From: Okapia johnstoni
Lineage: Eukaryota > Chordata > Mammalia > Artiodactyla > Giraffidae
Direction of reading: 5' to 3'
NCBI GenBank assembly: GCA_024291935.2
Contig: CM044307.1
Location: 99,019,461-99,083,460, forward strand
DNA: 64,000 bases
Shown piece by piece: positions 45,801-58,724 of this stretch. A program made the translations under genes and the position numbers. Numbering within the stretch: the stretch's first letter is position 1; every line of letters begins with the position of its first letter. Below the pieces are notes generated by a model. It worked only from the letters and a program-made list of their open reading frames with translations, was not told the DNA's origin and made no database searches.

Positions 45801-47252
45801 TTTTAAATATTAAACTGATGATAGTAATGCTTTAACTAAATAACAAAAGTAAAACATTAACTCTAGTTTTATTTGCCTTTGCTTTTCTTGAAGTTGTTTC
45901 TTGAAACATAAGGTGTTTTTTTTTTATTTCCTGTGTTAAAATTTCTTTTGGCAACTAATAAAAATGCCTGGAATGTGTATTATTAGCCAATTACATGAAA
46001 AATGCAAATAAGATTAAATTCAATTGTAATATATATGCAGCATTTTGAGTAATAACTTTAATTTTTAGATTCATTGTGCCCAAATGCTCACCCTTGCAAG
46101 AGTATGGCTGTGTAACATGTACATCTATTGCTACCAATATTTTTATCACACTGACATTATAAGAGGCTATTTGCATGGTGTTGATACATTTACCTTCAGC
46201 TTATTAAGTTTTTATGCTTAATAAGAAGTCATATAGTAATGAAAAACATTTGAAAGAATGAAACATTGCTGAAGGACTGTTCCATTTAGCTTGAAGAATT
46301 AAATGAAACAACTCTTGAAAATTGGCTAGAGTTAAAAACTTGAAACGATACATCTATTTTACTGTCAGAATTTCTGTAGCCCACTTGTGGCCCAGGTTCT
46401 CTTTACATTTCATTCTACACTATCACTTCTTTCCAGTGAGATATGATTTCCATTGAGATATATCTCTGTGTTGGGGTTATCGTGGCTTCACTGTCCATCT
46501 TTTATACTAGTAAATAAAATACTCTTTAGGGAAGAAGATTCCCTTTATGATGCCAACACTTTTTTCCTGTGTTTTGAATTAACTGCCTATGAAGTCTTAA
46601 CAGTTTTCAGTCAAACAGTATGTATTCTAGAACCTGTAGCCCACATTGCTCTTTTATGCTATCTTGTGGTTTTCCTGTGAAATGGTTTTCGGTGTTTATT
46701 TTTTTAAACATCACTAGCCATTTGTTAGCCTGCAGTGCTAGTTAAAACCCGGACTCCCATATGAGGCTTACAGATGTTGCAGAATTAAAGGAAATTAGCT
46801 TCAGGTCTGGAAGTGATTTTCTAAAAATGGTTCTGTTGATCTCACGGAAATCGAGGACTTCTTGGCTAAGCTGCCAAAATATATACATTTTCTATGAGAG
46901 CTGATTTTGTAATAGACCTTGACATGTATGATCTAATTCTAGAAATCAAACCTTTAACTGAAAATCAACAGGCTCAGGGAAGATTAAAGGTTATATTGGT
47001 ATCCATATGTGTATTTTGTCCTGTGTTAGGCAGATGAGTTTGGAAGTTGTTACATTCAGAAAGAGTCCAAAAGTATGCATACATTATCACTGTAACCTCT
47101 CTACCCTCCCATGCCTAGTTGCAAGGCACAGTCAAGAAATGGATGTTTATAAGATGGGGTTGTGACCTAGATGACCTGCATGGGATTTGTTCTGCAGTTT
47201 TATGCAGTTATGTTGTTTAAATTTTTTAAAAAATTTAATTGACAGCCTTATT
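45801..47252. other. Intron, no recognised element
   Basis: 1.4 kb of AT-rich intron. No exon, RNA gene or named repeat recognised. Confidence 0.45.
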
Positions 47253-48080
47253 GTACTGTGCACAGTCGCTCAGTCATGTCTGATTCTTTGTGACCCCATG
47301 TACTGGGGCCCACCGGGATCCTCTGTCCATGGGGATTGTCCAGGCAAGAATATTGGAGTGGGTTGCCATGCCCTCCTCCAGGGTATCTTCCCAACCCAGG
47401 GATCAAACCCAGGTCCCGCACTGCAGGCGGATTCTTTACCATCTGAGCCACCAGGGAAGTCCAAGAATACTAGAGTGGGTTGCCTATCCCTTCTCCGGGG
47501 GAAATTTCCAACCCAGGAATTGAACCAGGGTCTTCTGCATTGCAGACAGCAGTACTAAAAAGCAGAGACATTACTTTGCTGACAAAGGTCCATCTGGTCA
47601 AAGTCATGTATGGATGTGCGAGTTGGGCCATAAAGAAAGCTGAGTGCTGAAGAATTGATGCCTTTGAACTGTGGTGTTGGAGAAGACTCTTGAGAGTCCC
47701 TTGGACTGCAAGGAGATTCAACCAGTCCACTCTAAAGGAAATCAGTCCTGAATATTCATTGGAAGGACTGATGCTGAAGCTGAAGCTCCAATACTTCAGC
47801 CACCTGATGCAAAGAATTGACTCACTGGAAGAGACTTTGATACTGGAAAAGATTGAAGACTGGAGGGGAAGGGGACGACAGAGGATGAGATGGTTGAATG
47901 GCATCACTGACTCGATTGACATGAGTTTGAGCAGGCTCCAAGAGTTGGTGATGGACAGGGAAGCCTGGCGTGCTGTAGTCCATGGGGTCACAAAGAGCCA
48001 GACACGACTGAGAGACTGAACTGAACTGAACTTCTGCATTGCAGGCAGATTCTCTGCCAGCTGACCTCCCAGGAAGCCCT
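47253..48080 (-). mobile_element. Dimeric-head Bov-tA SINE split by BovB
   Basis: Reverse-strand SINE with body (CGCTCAGTCATGTCTGATTC), one reversed tRNA head (GCGGATTCTTTACCATCTGA, GCCACCAGGGAAGTCC), then a second body edge and second head (GGAATTGAACCAGGGTCTTC). The second head is interrupted at 47545 by BovB and completed at 48031-48080 (GGCAGATTCTCTGCCAGCTG, CCCAGGAAGCCC). The two-head arrangement matches the Bov-tA3-type structure. Confidence 0.88.
47546..48030 (+). mobile_element. BovB 3' fragment inserted into a SINE
   Basis: 485 bp, + strand, 5'-truncated, from AAAAAGCAGAGACATTACTT to a CTGAACTGAACTGAA terminus. Exact 14-bp repeats CTTCTGCATTGCAG flank it (47532-47545 and 48031-48044). 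The C-terminal frame from [11 protein letters not shown] to [14 protein letters not shown] is open. Confidence 0.95.
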
Positions 48081-48984
48081 ATTAGTGGGTGGTAAAGTAA
48101 TCTAGAATTGTCAAGTAGATTTATGAAGTATAAGGTCTCACTTTCTTGTCTGCTTCTGGAAATAATAGTTTATAAAATGTAACCTCTAAAATGAACTGAC
48201 CTCTTTTGACTATTTTCCCTGTATATTATGCAAAGAGTATTTTAGAATTAAAATGGCCAGCTACTTTATTTCATAGTCTTATGGAGACTTTCTATTGAAT
48301 TAACGATTTATTTACTTGCCCTAGCTTTGCAGATGAACTCCTAATAGAAAATTAATTTGAATATTCATTTACAAATCAACATGATTAATATAAACTATCT
48401 TTTTTTATTGCAAAAGCGACATAACATCATAGAGAGCTTTTGCTAAATAGAAAAAAAATTTCCTACCTCTTGTCTAAGCACAACTAGTGTTACCATTTTC
48501 TTTTCCAATCTTTTTTCATATGCATATTTGTATATTGTATGATAATGTATGTTTCATTCAGTTTTATATGCTACTGATTCATTTGTCCTTCTTATGATGA
48601 TAGTTATAATTGACCTTTATTGTCACAGCTATGTAATTCATGTAATGTATAAAATATATTAAAATAAAATAGTTGTTCAGAAATGCATATGAAGAAAAAT
48701 AAATCCAGAGGTAGCATATTATAAGCAAAATATAACAGGATAAAATATAAAATTCTTTCAACATTGTGTTTTCTTTCCAAATACCTTTCCAACAAAACAT
48801 AAAATACTATTGTTATAGAATTTGTAAATGCATTAGCACTGCAACAATATTATCTAAACTAGGCAAACAAAGGTGGACGACCCAATGATTAAATTAGCTT
48901 GGCAACTTTTACTTTTCAGTGCTTTGTTGAAATGCAGTCAGGTAAATTTATAAGAAGTGTTAAGGACGACCTCTCTAGAAGAGA
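48081..48984. other. Intron, mostly unassigned
   Basis: AT-rich. From about 48400 to 48600 (TTTTTTTATTGCAAAAGCGA, TGTCTAAGCACAACTAGTGT) it may be a decayed L1-type tail. No exon. Confidence 0.4.
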
Positions 48985-49090
48985 AGATTCATGTCAATGT
49001 ATGGCAAAACAAATACAATATTGTAAAGTTAAAAAATGGATAATAAATAAACCAATTTAAAAAAAATTACAACACACACAAAAAAAATAG
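48985..49090 (+). mobile_element. Very short L1 3' tail insertion
   Basis: GATTCATGTCAATGTATGGC, AAAACAAATACAATATTGTA and AAGTT followed by an A-rich tail match the last part of the ruminant L1 3' UTR. Only about 70 bp of element precede the tail. Confidence 0.75.
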
Positions 49091-50010
49091 AAGAGAAGAT
49101 AAAAAGTTCTTCATCCGCTTCTTTCTCTTTTTGTTATCCTGTCAAGAGAGAAACTTAGAAAAGCCACTAAAATAAATACTCTTACCCAGAACTCTGCTTA
49201 AATGCTGCTTCCCTTGCAGTATTGCAATCCTGTAGATCTTGTTGTCTGAGGCAGCAACTGCTTGCTTTTACAGGGGTCCCCAGAGACTTTGAAGATGGAA
49301 TGGCTCACCCAGAATCAAGAGCATGAGCAGGAAGATGGCTGTATGTTCCATATCACTGCAGAATTAATCTAAGACTGACAGGCTGTAGTACAAAAATGGG
49401 AGCCAAAAAAAAAAGAAGAGAAATTATATCACAAACCTCTCAAATCCCTTACTGGCATTTAAATTAGGTGTTTTGGATTTTGAGAGTATTAAGGATTCTG
49501 TTCTTCATATATTTTGAAATCAGTATGAGAGACGTGATTGTGTATTGCACTCTCTTTGTAAATATGGCAGGTCTGGCCATTTAAATCTGTGATTTAGTCA
49601 ACCAATTTATGTTCTCCCACCACCACTCCCTCTCCCCTCCCCTCCCCCCCAAAAAACCTATGGAATTCACCTATGTACAAGCTTATATTTGTTTTCTCTG
49701 GGGTTTAATTCAAGTGGAGAGATTAAGCCAATACAGGGGAAACAAATGAGAAAGATAAATGCTAAACCATGAGAGGAGGCCATAACTGTTAATAAAATAT
49801 TGAGATAAACATGTTAACATACCTAACAAACTCCGTTTTATTTCGGGTAGTAAAAGAACCAAGGCACTTTGCCTTGGTTTTGTAGATACCCTGGTTTTTC
49901 TGATTTGTTAAAAAGTAACCTATAAATCTCCAGAGTGTTAGCCTTTTCAAAGACAGCTGCATTTGCTTTTCCAGAGGTTTCCTTTTTCTAATTTCCTTCC
50001 CTCTTATTTT
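49091..50010. other. Intron, no recognised element
   Basis: AT-rich intron with a C-run at 49630-49655 (CTCCCCTCCCCTCCCCCCC). No exon or named repeat. Confidence 0.45.
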
Positions 50011-50213
50011 TGCTGTGCTTAGTTGCTCCATCGTGTCCGACTCTTTGTGACCCCATGGACTGTAGCCTACCAGGCTCCACGGGGATTCTGCAGGCAAGAA
50101 TACTGGAGTGGGTCGCCATGCCCTCCTCCAGCGGATCTTCCCAACCCAGGGATCCAACCCAGGTCTCCCACATTGCAGGCGGATTCTTTACCATCTGAGT
50201 CACCAGGGAAGCC
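50011..50213 (-). mobile_element. Bov-tA SINE
   Basis: Reverse-strand full copy: TGCTTAGTTGCTCCATCGTG, CTGTAGCCTACCAGGCTCC, then head (GGATCCAACCCAGGTCTCC, GGCGGATTCTTTACCATC, GTCACCAGGGAAGCCC). Confidence 0.9.
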
Positions 50214-50479
50214 CTCCCTCATTTTAAAGATGAGATAAACTTCATTTCAGTTGTTTTATTAGCTTGGATGATGGCTTTTAGGTTTAATATTATAAATGAC
50301 TTTTAAAATTTTCATCCTGTTTGAATACACTGCTTAGTGATGGGATCAAGACTGGAAACTAGGACTTGGGGTTATGATGAGAGAGACCCAGTGTTTCATG
50401 GGAAGTTGGTTCCCTTATGCCTCCTCACCATATGCAGGTTGGTACTTGTGGCCACCAGTATACGTCTATCATACTTGCT

Positions 50480-50757
50480 GCTGCTGCTGATGCTGCTAAG
50501 TCGCTTCAGTCGTGGCCGACTCTGTGTGACCTCATAGACGGCAGCCCACCAGGCTCCGCCGTCCCTGGGATTCTCCAGGCAGGAATACTGGAGTGGGTTG
50601 CTGTTTCCCTCTCCAATGCATGAAAGTGAAAAGGGAAAGTGAAGTCGCTCAGTGGTGTCCGACTCTTAGCAACCCCATGGACTGCAGCCTACCAGGCTCC
50701 TCCATCCATGGGATTTTCCAGGCAAGAGTACTGGAGTGGGGTGCCATTGCCTTCTCC
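50480..50757 (-). mobile_element. Bov-A2 SINE dimer
   Basis: Two BovA monomers with the AAAGTGAAGTCGCTC linker and a CTGCTGCTGATGCTGCT tail at the left. Flanked by ATCATACTTGCT (50468-50479) and ATCCTACTTGCT (50758-50769), 11 of 12 identical. Confidence 0.93.
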
Positions 50758-50769
50758 ATCCTACTTGCT

Positions 50770-53700
50770 AACCCTTCCTTATTCTTCCACTATATCTAAC
50801 TCATCGAATAAAAAATAATTTCAGATCCCAGTTGCTTCTGTGTGTCTGAGTACCCCCACCTTCCATTCTTCTTCGACTTTGACCTTGATTTCCTGCCTGG
50901 CTGGTACCTTCAATCCTTTTGTGCCTTTGCTCTATCTTCTACATCTTCTAATCCAAAACGGCCTCTCTGTCAAACTCTGGCTTAAACTTTCTTCTGCTCT
51001 GTTTGGCTTTTATGATTTTGTTTGCTTATTTTATGAATTTAACTCTGTCGTCTTTTTGCAGAATTAGCATTGTACGTTAAGTTCCTTCTTCTCTCATGTC
51101 TCTGTCATCCTCTTCATCAAATGATGACAACCATACTTTGTATTCAAGTGCCCCAAAAAATATTTTTGAAAGTTTAACTCAATTGCAGATGTTCCTATGT
51201 CCGTGCTTCTTTGGTTCCAGTACTGCAAATAAATGTGGATGGTATAATAATAAGCTATGGAAAATTCAAAAATGTTAAGAAATTTATCCAAGATTCTAAT
51301 TTCAGCTTGTCTGAATTTAGAGCCTCTGCTACTAATATTAACCACATTGCCTGAAGATGCCTGTTAGATCTCACCATAGGAATTGTGCCTTAAATGTTTC
51401 CAAACAGTTAGATAATAGAAAGTATATGATGAGTGAGCTTTTTGGAATATTTTCCCACTGATCATGGTACCATTGACATTAAGTAGAGCTTTGTTGTCTG
51501 TGTACTGTGAACTTTATTACCGAGTAACCGTGGACAGTGCTTTTATAGGTTCTTAAATTTACCACGATATGTATTTTAAAATTCTCTATAAAACAAAAAG
51601 TGCTGTGGTTGACACCACATACAACAGTCTTTATGATCTGTCTTTAAAGTGATAAAGAGGATTCTACAATAGTTGCTCTCATATTTCTAAAATCCATTGA
51701 TTTCTAAAATAAAACTTAAAAAGATGAGAAAATCCCTCTTCATGATCCATCCTTTGACTTCCAAACTCTAACAATAAAAGTAAAGGGTGAATGGTATCTT
51801 GCAAAGTGTCAGAGCTAATTCTGTGCTTTGTGTGGACATGGATGTTGTCTATGTGTGAGTGTGAACACATCCAAAGACATAAAAGTTTAGCTTTTTACTC
51901 AAGTAACTACAGTATTGTAAAATGACAATAAAATTGAAAAAATGTACAGTTGGTAATTTAAAATGCCTTTTTGAAACACTACAGATTAATAATCTAGCTA
52001 ATTAAGGAGATCCTGCCTAAGATATGTGCCTGAAATGTTAAAGGTCATAGAAATTATACCTACTGATTCTTACTGATGTTTTGACATTTAAAAGTTCATT
52101 TGGAGATGTAGCATTTAATAATAACCTTAGTTTTGTAAACAAAGATGGTTTCAGAAGAGGATTCTGATGAGTTCTTTGGAGGTGTATTATTGGCCCTTTT
52201 TTGCTCAAATGCATTGTTCTTTGATTAATGTTAACAATTTTTAGATTGTTGAAAATTAGCAATTTAGGAAATGATCCTAAGTCATCAGGTTCAACAGTTT
52301 ACAGACTTTACTCAAAATAAATTTAAAGTGAAAGCAGTGTTTTAATCAAGGACCAGCAAGTAATTCATCTATTCATCAGCAATATTTCTTTTTGTTCCTT
52401 CTTTTCTTCCTTTTTGAGTTTCATTTTAAAGGCCGGACAAAATACAGAAAATTAGTTCATACTCAGTCCATTTTCAAAATAGCACTTGCTCTAAGTTAAA
52501 GAACAGTCATAAGGGTAAGAGAGAAAATAGTAATTTAATTTTTCTGATATTTTCAGCCTACAATGTTTATTCATTATTATTCTAGCAAATATCCAAACGT
52601 AATATATACAAAATAGTGGGACTACAACAATGCAGGGTACAGATTCCATATAGCCTAGATTCTTGCAGAATTTCTTGATTTAGTGAAAAGTTCACATTCA
52701 AGCTCAAGGTTATTTTAAGTAATATTTCAAATCAGTACCCGTGTAAATTGGGAGTCAAGGAGGCAAGGAGAGGTCAGCCCCATATGAAATACTTGGCTTA
52801 TATTGATAGAATATTATAATGTATAAAATAAATACATCTGTAATGCTGTGCTCACACTTGATGTAGTATTATTTTTCTAATGTCATGAAAAAGACTCATT
52901 TTATTTGAAAGTATTTATTATTTTCCCAGCTGTTTAATCAGTATTCACCTGGGCCTTAACCAAAATCCTAAGGCTAATTCCATACTAAGGAGACACAGAC
53001 ATTTTGTATCTCTCTATTACGTAGTGCAGAGTAAGGTATGTATTTGGTTCTCATGCAGTGATTAAGTTACTTGGTTGGTTGATCAAATCACCCAGAGAAA
53101 TTTGCCAAGTCATGTCTGCTTCCCACAGTAATTCCCATTTGGTCAAGCCCCAGGAGACTGGATTTTGTTTCTTTGATTTTCATGAGTTAGCAACTAGTAA
53201 ATCCTTGAAGAATGAATGAATGAATGAATGAAAAGAGAAATTATTCAATAAATAATAAATATGATTCATTGAGTAACATTTCAAGTTTCTGTGGCTAAAT
53301 CTGTGACTGCCTGTTGTGGCGACAAATTCAGGGGTAGGTTTTACATAATGCTTTCTTAGTTTTCTTCGTTGACTAAAAACAAGCTGAAATAAATGTCCTC
53401 AATTACAGATATTTACCCATCTGTATTTTTCTGCATCCTGTGCTTATTGAAGACACAATCTAATTTTCATTCATTATTTTACAACAGCAAGTAGTATGGA
53501 GCCTGGAATTTAGAAGGTGCTCAATAAATCAAGAATGAACTAGAAGAACAAAGGAGACATTTTAAGCTTTGATTCGGAAATTGAAAGTATTCTTAAATCT
53601 CTTGGTATATGAAGTTGTGGTGGAATTAATGCAAGAAATATAAATACTGTTTGGGAAAAAAAAAAACACATCACTGAAGTATAAAGATATGCAGAACACT

Positions 53701-54234
53701 GGAGGAGCTGTAGGGACAAGACTCCAGAAGCTCTCTGTTTCAGTTTGGAAAACACAGGGACTCTGGGGATTAACAAGAACAAAACAATACAGTGGCACAT
53801 TAAACCGGAAAACAGGTGAACTTCTGCTTTCCCAGTGAACAGTATTTCCTGCCCCAAACCATCTTTCCTTTTACGTTAGAAGATATGTAGATATATTTAT
53901 TCCAGAGCATATTCAAATGGTTTTTGTTTACCAACATGTCTTAAAAAATCATTTTATTACTATTTATATTTTTAAAGATAGATTGTAAAGTACCAATTTG
54001 AATACAGTTGGAGGATTAGACGTTCACCCTGTGGCCATTTATCTGAGTTTACCTAAAAACACTGTGAGGCTGATTGTAAAGACTGGAGCCAGGTGGGAGT
54101 TTATCTAACATACAGTTATGAAGTTGGCTTGCTCTTTATCCCAAAAGCAATCTGGAAAATACAAATTTCAAGTGCCCGAGGTATAATATTATGTTCAGTT
54201 TGTTAAGTTGTAGGCTGTTTATTTTTTAAAAATA
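50770..54234. other. Intron, mostly no recognised element
   Basis: 3.5 kb of AT-rich intron. It contains a short (AATG)n run at 53211-53231 and an L2-end-like GGAGCCTGGAATTTAGAAGG and GCTCAATAAATC at about 53495-53530. No exon or RNA gene was recognised. Confidence 0.45.
53211..53231. repeat. (AATG)5 microsatellite
   Basis: Five tandem AATG units in intron. Confidence 0.9.
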
Positions 54235-54508
54235 ACTTTATTTATTTTTTGGTTTTGGCTGTTCTGGGTCTTCGTTGATGCGTGGGCCTGTTCTCTAGCT
54301 GTGGTGTGTGGACGTCTCGTGGAGACAGCTTCTCTTGTGGGCAAGCATAGGCTCTAGGGTGTGCGGGCTTCAGTAGCTGCGGAATGTAGGCCCAGGAGTT
54401 GCAACTCCGCTCTCTAGGGCGCAGGCGCAGTAGTTGTGGCATATGGGCTTAGTTGCTCTGTGGCATGTAGGATCTTCCCAGATCACAGGTATCCAGCAGG
54501 GAAGCCCT
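54235..54508 (-). mobile_element. CHR-type SINE
   Basis: Reverse-strand tRNA-derived SINE of the type shared by cetaceans, hippos and ruminants: GGTTTTGGCTGTTCTGGGTC, TCTCTAGCTGTGGTGTGTGG, GGGCTTCAGTAGCTGCGG, GGGCTTAGTTGCTCTGTGGC, then ATCCAGCAGGGAAGCCC. Part of the tRNA head is missing near the right end. Confidence 0.8.
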
Positions 54509-54916
54509 GGCTTGTTTATATTTAATTAAAATGGTTCAGTGAAAGTAGTGATACAACATTTTAATGAGAAGAATATAATTCCCCAAATCAAAAGCTGCAC
54601 CTGATAAATTATTGACAATAACTGAGGTGATTGCAGGTTACATACATATTTAAACTTGGAGGGTGACAATAACCCTGTCATATCATTATGAACATGATAA
54701 ATCATTTGATCCTATAATCCTTTGTAACCACACAATTATAAACATGTTCTATTATAGTTATTATTGGAAAAAACTCTCTAGAATATGATGAAGAATAAAA
54801 TTAGTGTTTTCTTAATTACCAGATTATAAATCAGAAGCATATAACTTCTATTTATATTGTCTTACATGTGAAAGATATTTTAAAATATTTGTTTATATGA
54901 TAGATATAATTGCTCT

Positions 54917-55134
54917 TCTTCTCAGGTGGCGCTGGTGGTAAAGAACCGGCCTGCCAATGCAGGAGAAGTAGGAGACACTGGATCAATCCCTGGATCAGGA
55001 AGGTCCCCTGGAGGAGGTCATGGCAACCCACTCCAGTATTCTTGCCTGGAGAATCCCATGGACAGAGGAGCCTGGCGGGCTATGGTCCATAGGGTCACAC
55101 AGAGTCGGACATAACTGAGGCGACTTAGCATGCA
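54917..55134 (+). mobile_element. Bov-tA SINE with GCAT tail
   Basis: + strand full-length-type copy: GGTGGCGCTGGTGGTAAAGA, CTGCCAATGCAGGAGAAGTA, GGCAACCCACTCCAGTATTC, AGTCGGACATAACTGAGGCG, ending in a GCATGCATGCATGCA tail. The first bases of the head differ from the usual start. Confidence 0.9.
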
Positions 55135-55305
55135 TGCATGCACACACATACTAGGTGTTTATTCGTACAAAAGTTCCAGGGGGCTTTGCAAGTTAGGTAG
55201 GCTCCACAAGAAGGAATTCCGATTGCTAAAAGTGACTTCTGTACACTTCCTCAATCAACTCAAACTCATGGATTAAAGAAAGTGTATGTTACTAAAGAAA
55301 GTGTA

Positions 55306-55545
55306 CATTACCATATATAAAATAGATAGCCAACGGGAATTTGCTGTATGGCTCAGGAAACTCAAATAGGGGCTCTGTATCAACCTAGAGGGGTGGGATA
55401 GGGAGGGAGATGGGAGGGAGGTTCAAGAGGGAAGGGATATATGTATACTATGGCTGATTCATGTTGAGGTTTGACAGAAAACAGCAAGATTCTGTGAAGC
55501 AGTTATCCTTCAGTAAAAAATAAATCAATTAAAAAAAAGTGTAAG
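55306..55545 (+). mobile_element. L1 3' end with poly-A tail
   Basis: ATAGATAGCCAACGGGAATT, TGGGATAGGGAGGGAGATGG, GGATATATGTATACTATGGC, TGATTCATGTTGAGGTTTGA, ending in an A-rich tail (AATTAAAAAAAAG). AAAGTGTA-type repeats before (about 55298) and after (about 55538) may be the target-site duplication. Confidence 0.78.
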
Positions 55546-58135
55546 GGTAAAAGGGAGAAAGCATATGAGCATATATGTTTATAAACACAGTGGAAGGGTT
55601 CCTGAGGCTCTTGTTTCCCCACTCCACTAGAAGAACCCAGACTCCAGAGTGGGCACAGATGGGGAGAGTTCTGTTTGTGGTTCCCTAAGTCTCATTTCCA
55701 CTTGTCCTTTACAGGGTGAGACACACGATGATTCTAGCATTGGAGATAGGTTTCTTTCATATATTTTGGCTCCTCAGTTAAACCTAGCTGCTTCTTATAG
55801 GGATAAAGTGAAGAAATTGCAGTATGTTGTAATGAGACCACCTAGGGAGGAAGTACTGATAAAGAAAGGAAGATCAGTGGAAACACTTTGGCTTAGGAAT
55901 GTCAAAATCTGCCTCTTTTACCTTACGTGAATTCTTACCTGACTCAACCCAGTGTTTTATGTGTTAACATTTGAATTTTAATGTGTTAACATTAACCAAT
56001 TTACTACATTTTATTTTTCAGAGATTTTGTCTAAAAGACAAGCAGAGATTGGCTGATTATAATCTTTTAGCTTTCTGAGAATGAAATCTACCAATTTATA
56101 TAACTTATTGTTAATGTAACCTATGGTATTTGTACATGTTACAAAATTCATTGTACATGTAATCAGAAACTCTGTTTAAACAGATCACATGCCAATGAAA
56201 AGCATATATAAGTAGAATAAATAATATCAAATTTGATGAGAGAAGTGCTATAATGAATATAAATATTTGAATTGGATACACACAGTATACACAGGAGGGT
56301 TATTTAAGAGCCTCAGGTGTTTGAGAAGTTTTTTGAGAAGGAACTGAAGCTATATAACAGCCTGGGGGAAATGTACATAGAAATATAAATTTTTTAATAT
56401 TTTTTGTACATATAAAATTTTATGTTTAAATGTACATATAAAAATACAGCAAGCAAGGCATGAATTTATGAAATTGAGAGAACACTTGAAAAAGTACAAG
56501 ATAGCTCCACATGATTATATGTAGGGAAGCCATGGACAACTAGGTTAAAACAGTAAGAATAGACTTGGAAGAGTCTTTGTACTATGCTTAGTTCTTGGTG
56601 ATGTGTTCTGGCTTTTTGGAGGATCCATTGGCTCAGACCAGAGGAAAAGAAGACAATTAGGAAATAGCAGTACTAGCCTACTGGGGAGTAGTGAGATCAT
56701 TTAGTACAGTGGCAGTGGGAATGAAGAGATGCAAATGGAGGAACATAGATGAAATTGAGCTTGTTGACCAGTTGGATTTAGGTTGTGCAATGTAGAGAAA
56801 TCTAGGTTTTTGTCTTGGGTGAGTGCTTCCATGATAGTACTCAGGATGGCCATATATGATCATACAAGTTGCATACTATTCAAGGATGCACAGCTGAATG
56901 ACTTTGGAGCTGAACTCCAGATAACATTCTGCTTTCAAAGCCATGATCCCATGGAACTGTAAAATATACTTACTACGTAGGCTATTGACAGCCCTAGAAG
57001 TAACCCAGATGAAATATAGAAAATGTAGTATATTTGGTTTAAACACTACTGAAAAAATCCATTTGCTGATTCTAACATTTTAACTCATGTCAGCCTGAGA
57101 AGAGTCTTCCGTAAATCTATTGTATGCCTGAAGCTAAGACAAGACAACATTAAATCCACTGTGTGGAAAACAGAAATACACTTCTTATAATCAATCCCAT
57201 GAATCAGCACCACATAGGATACACCTCAACCAATTATCTCACTTCCTCCAAGCTTATAGTATAAAACCTTGTTCTCCTCTCTTGAGAGGACCAAAGAATA
57301 ACATTATAACCTGCATCCCAAACCAGCTAGAAAGGAGATGCTTTTCTCCGAATCTTTATATCATTCTGTTAGACCCTTCTGTTTGCCCTCACCAATCCTA
57401 GGAAATTGATTTCTGCTTGAGTGATATAAATGCTGTCTGTTTGAGGCAAGAGACTGACCCATTTCTCAAAATATTTTTTGTTACAGAGCATTGCATTTTT
57501 TTTCTCCTGCTTGTATTCTGATCCTTTTCAACCCCTGTAAATCCACTAGCTCTCAACTATGCAAGGACTCAATGACCTCTCTCTTGCTTGTTTGTGTTCT
57601 GCCCTGTCTCTTCTTTTGGAGTCAGTGCCCTGACTCCAGTCTGCCTGTCTGAGGTGAGAGATGGTCTGTTTACCAACTACCACCTCATCTTTGAAAGTGT
57701 CACCTTTTCTGAATCATCTGTTCGTGCTAGGTGGGACACAAGATGAATCTGGTCAGATATTATGATCCAGGTTTAACAATAGACATCTATGGATGAAATC
57801 TTCCTCTGGAAGAAAACAGAAATCAAGCAGAATTTACTAAGCTGTGCTCAGAGACACAGAGACTGGGGTGTGGAAAGTGAGAGAGTAGTTTGTAAGCAGC
57901 TGGCAACATTTCAGATGCAGATAGTTCAGGCAAAGCATCAGCCATGAGTTGGTGGGAAGTCTCAGGAGACTCAGACACCTGGCCAGGTTCATGTCATCAC
58001 TTCATTCTTGCTTTTAAGGTTTAATCCTTTCCCTGTGAAGGCAATCCAAGTGTCATTCTTGCATTTTTTTTTTCTCTTTTATATCCATACATGCAATACA
58101 AGGAAACAGCAGTTGACTGTTTGTGGTGGGAAATA
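55546..58135. other. Intron, no recognised element
   Basis: 2.6 kb of AT-rich intron. A 93-codon open frame at 55649-55930 has no recognised domain, and a pseudo-acceptor at 55714 inside it does not give a frame that stays open from NAV3. Confidence 0.45.
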
Positions 58136-58345
58136 TTAATGGCCATTTTGAAAGTGTGCCAGCCAGGATCCGCTGCAAGTTTTCATTGTTACTGCTGCCA
58201 TCTGTTCTTCTTCAGTGCTGGGATGTGAATTTCCTGGCAGACATCTCTCTAATTCTGAACTGTCTTCAACTTCCTCCTGGAGATATTCACTCTCTGGAGT
58301 AGCTTGTGAGGGAATGTTCTTTACCAAGGCAGCTTTGAGAATGTT
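58136..58345 (-). other. Unassigned minus-strand open frame
   Basis: A reverse-strand frame of about 67 codons reads LVKNIPSQATPESEYL, then an acidic stretch (EEVEDSSELERCLP) and STEEEQMAAVTMKT, ending SGSWLAHFQNGH. The acidic/Ser-rich composition is protein-like. I see no splice sites, promoter or poly-A tail, and no family I recognise. It may be part of a decayed retrocopy or chance. Confidence 0.2.
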
Positions 58346-58724
58346 TTAAAATAGAAGAATCTGGGATGTTTTTATATGACATATTTTATATTATTTCAGA
58401 GCAAAAATAATTCTTCATTGTTAATAACATTTCTCTCTTAAAATAAAAGTATTTTATTGAGATCTTGTTACTTTAATGTATGCTATTTCAAGTAAGATAA
58501 CACAGAACAGATTTCCATCTTCAACCTTGTTTTGTGGATTTATCTGTAGATAAGTTGTGGGTTTTATCTAAGTTCTTTTATTTGTACATAACGTTTCTCT
58601 TCACTCAACCTTGAAATTATAGTAATTTGAGGACTTCTATTCTTCTGAAAGATAGAGCTAATGCCAAAAATATTTCAAGTGGGAAAGGAGGCTTTTGAGA
58701 GAGCAGACAGTTTAGCTGAGGATT

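Noticed and set aside
51096..51278. Ser-rich frame as the expected NAV3 Ser-rich exon
   Set aside because: Its sequence does not match the WDDSSSVSSG-type exon and no phase-compatible splice sites flank it.
55649..55930. 93-codon frame as a further NAV3 exon
   Set aside because: A pseudo-acceptor (TTTACAG, ending 55714) exists, but entering in the NAV3 phase meets a stop after about 20 codons, and the peptide does not resemble the expected next exon.
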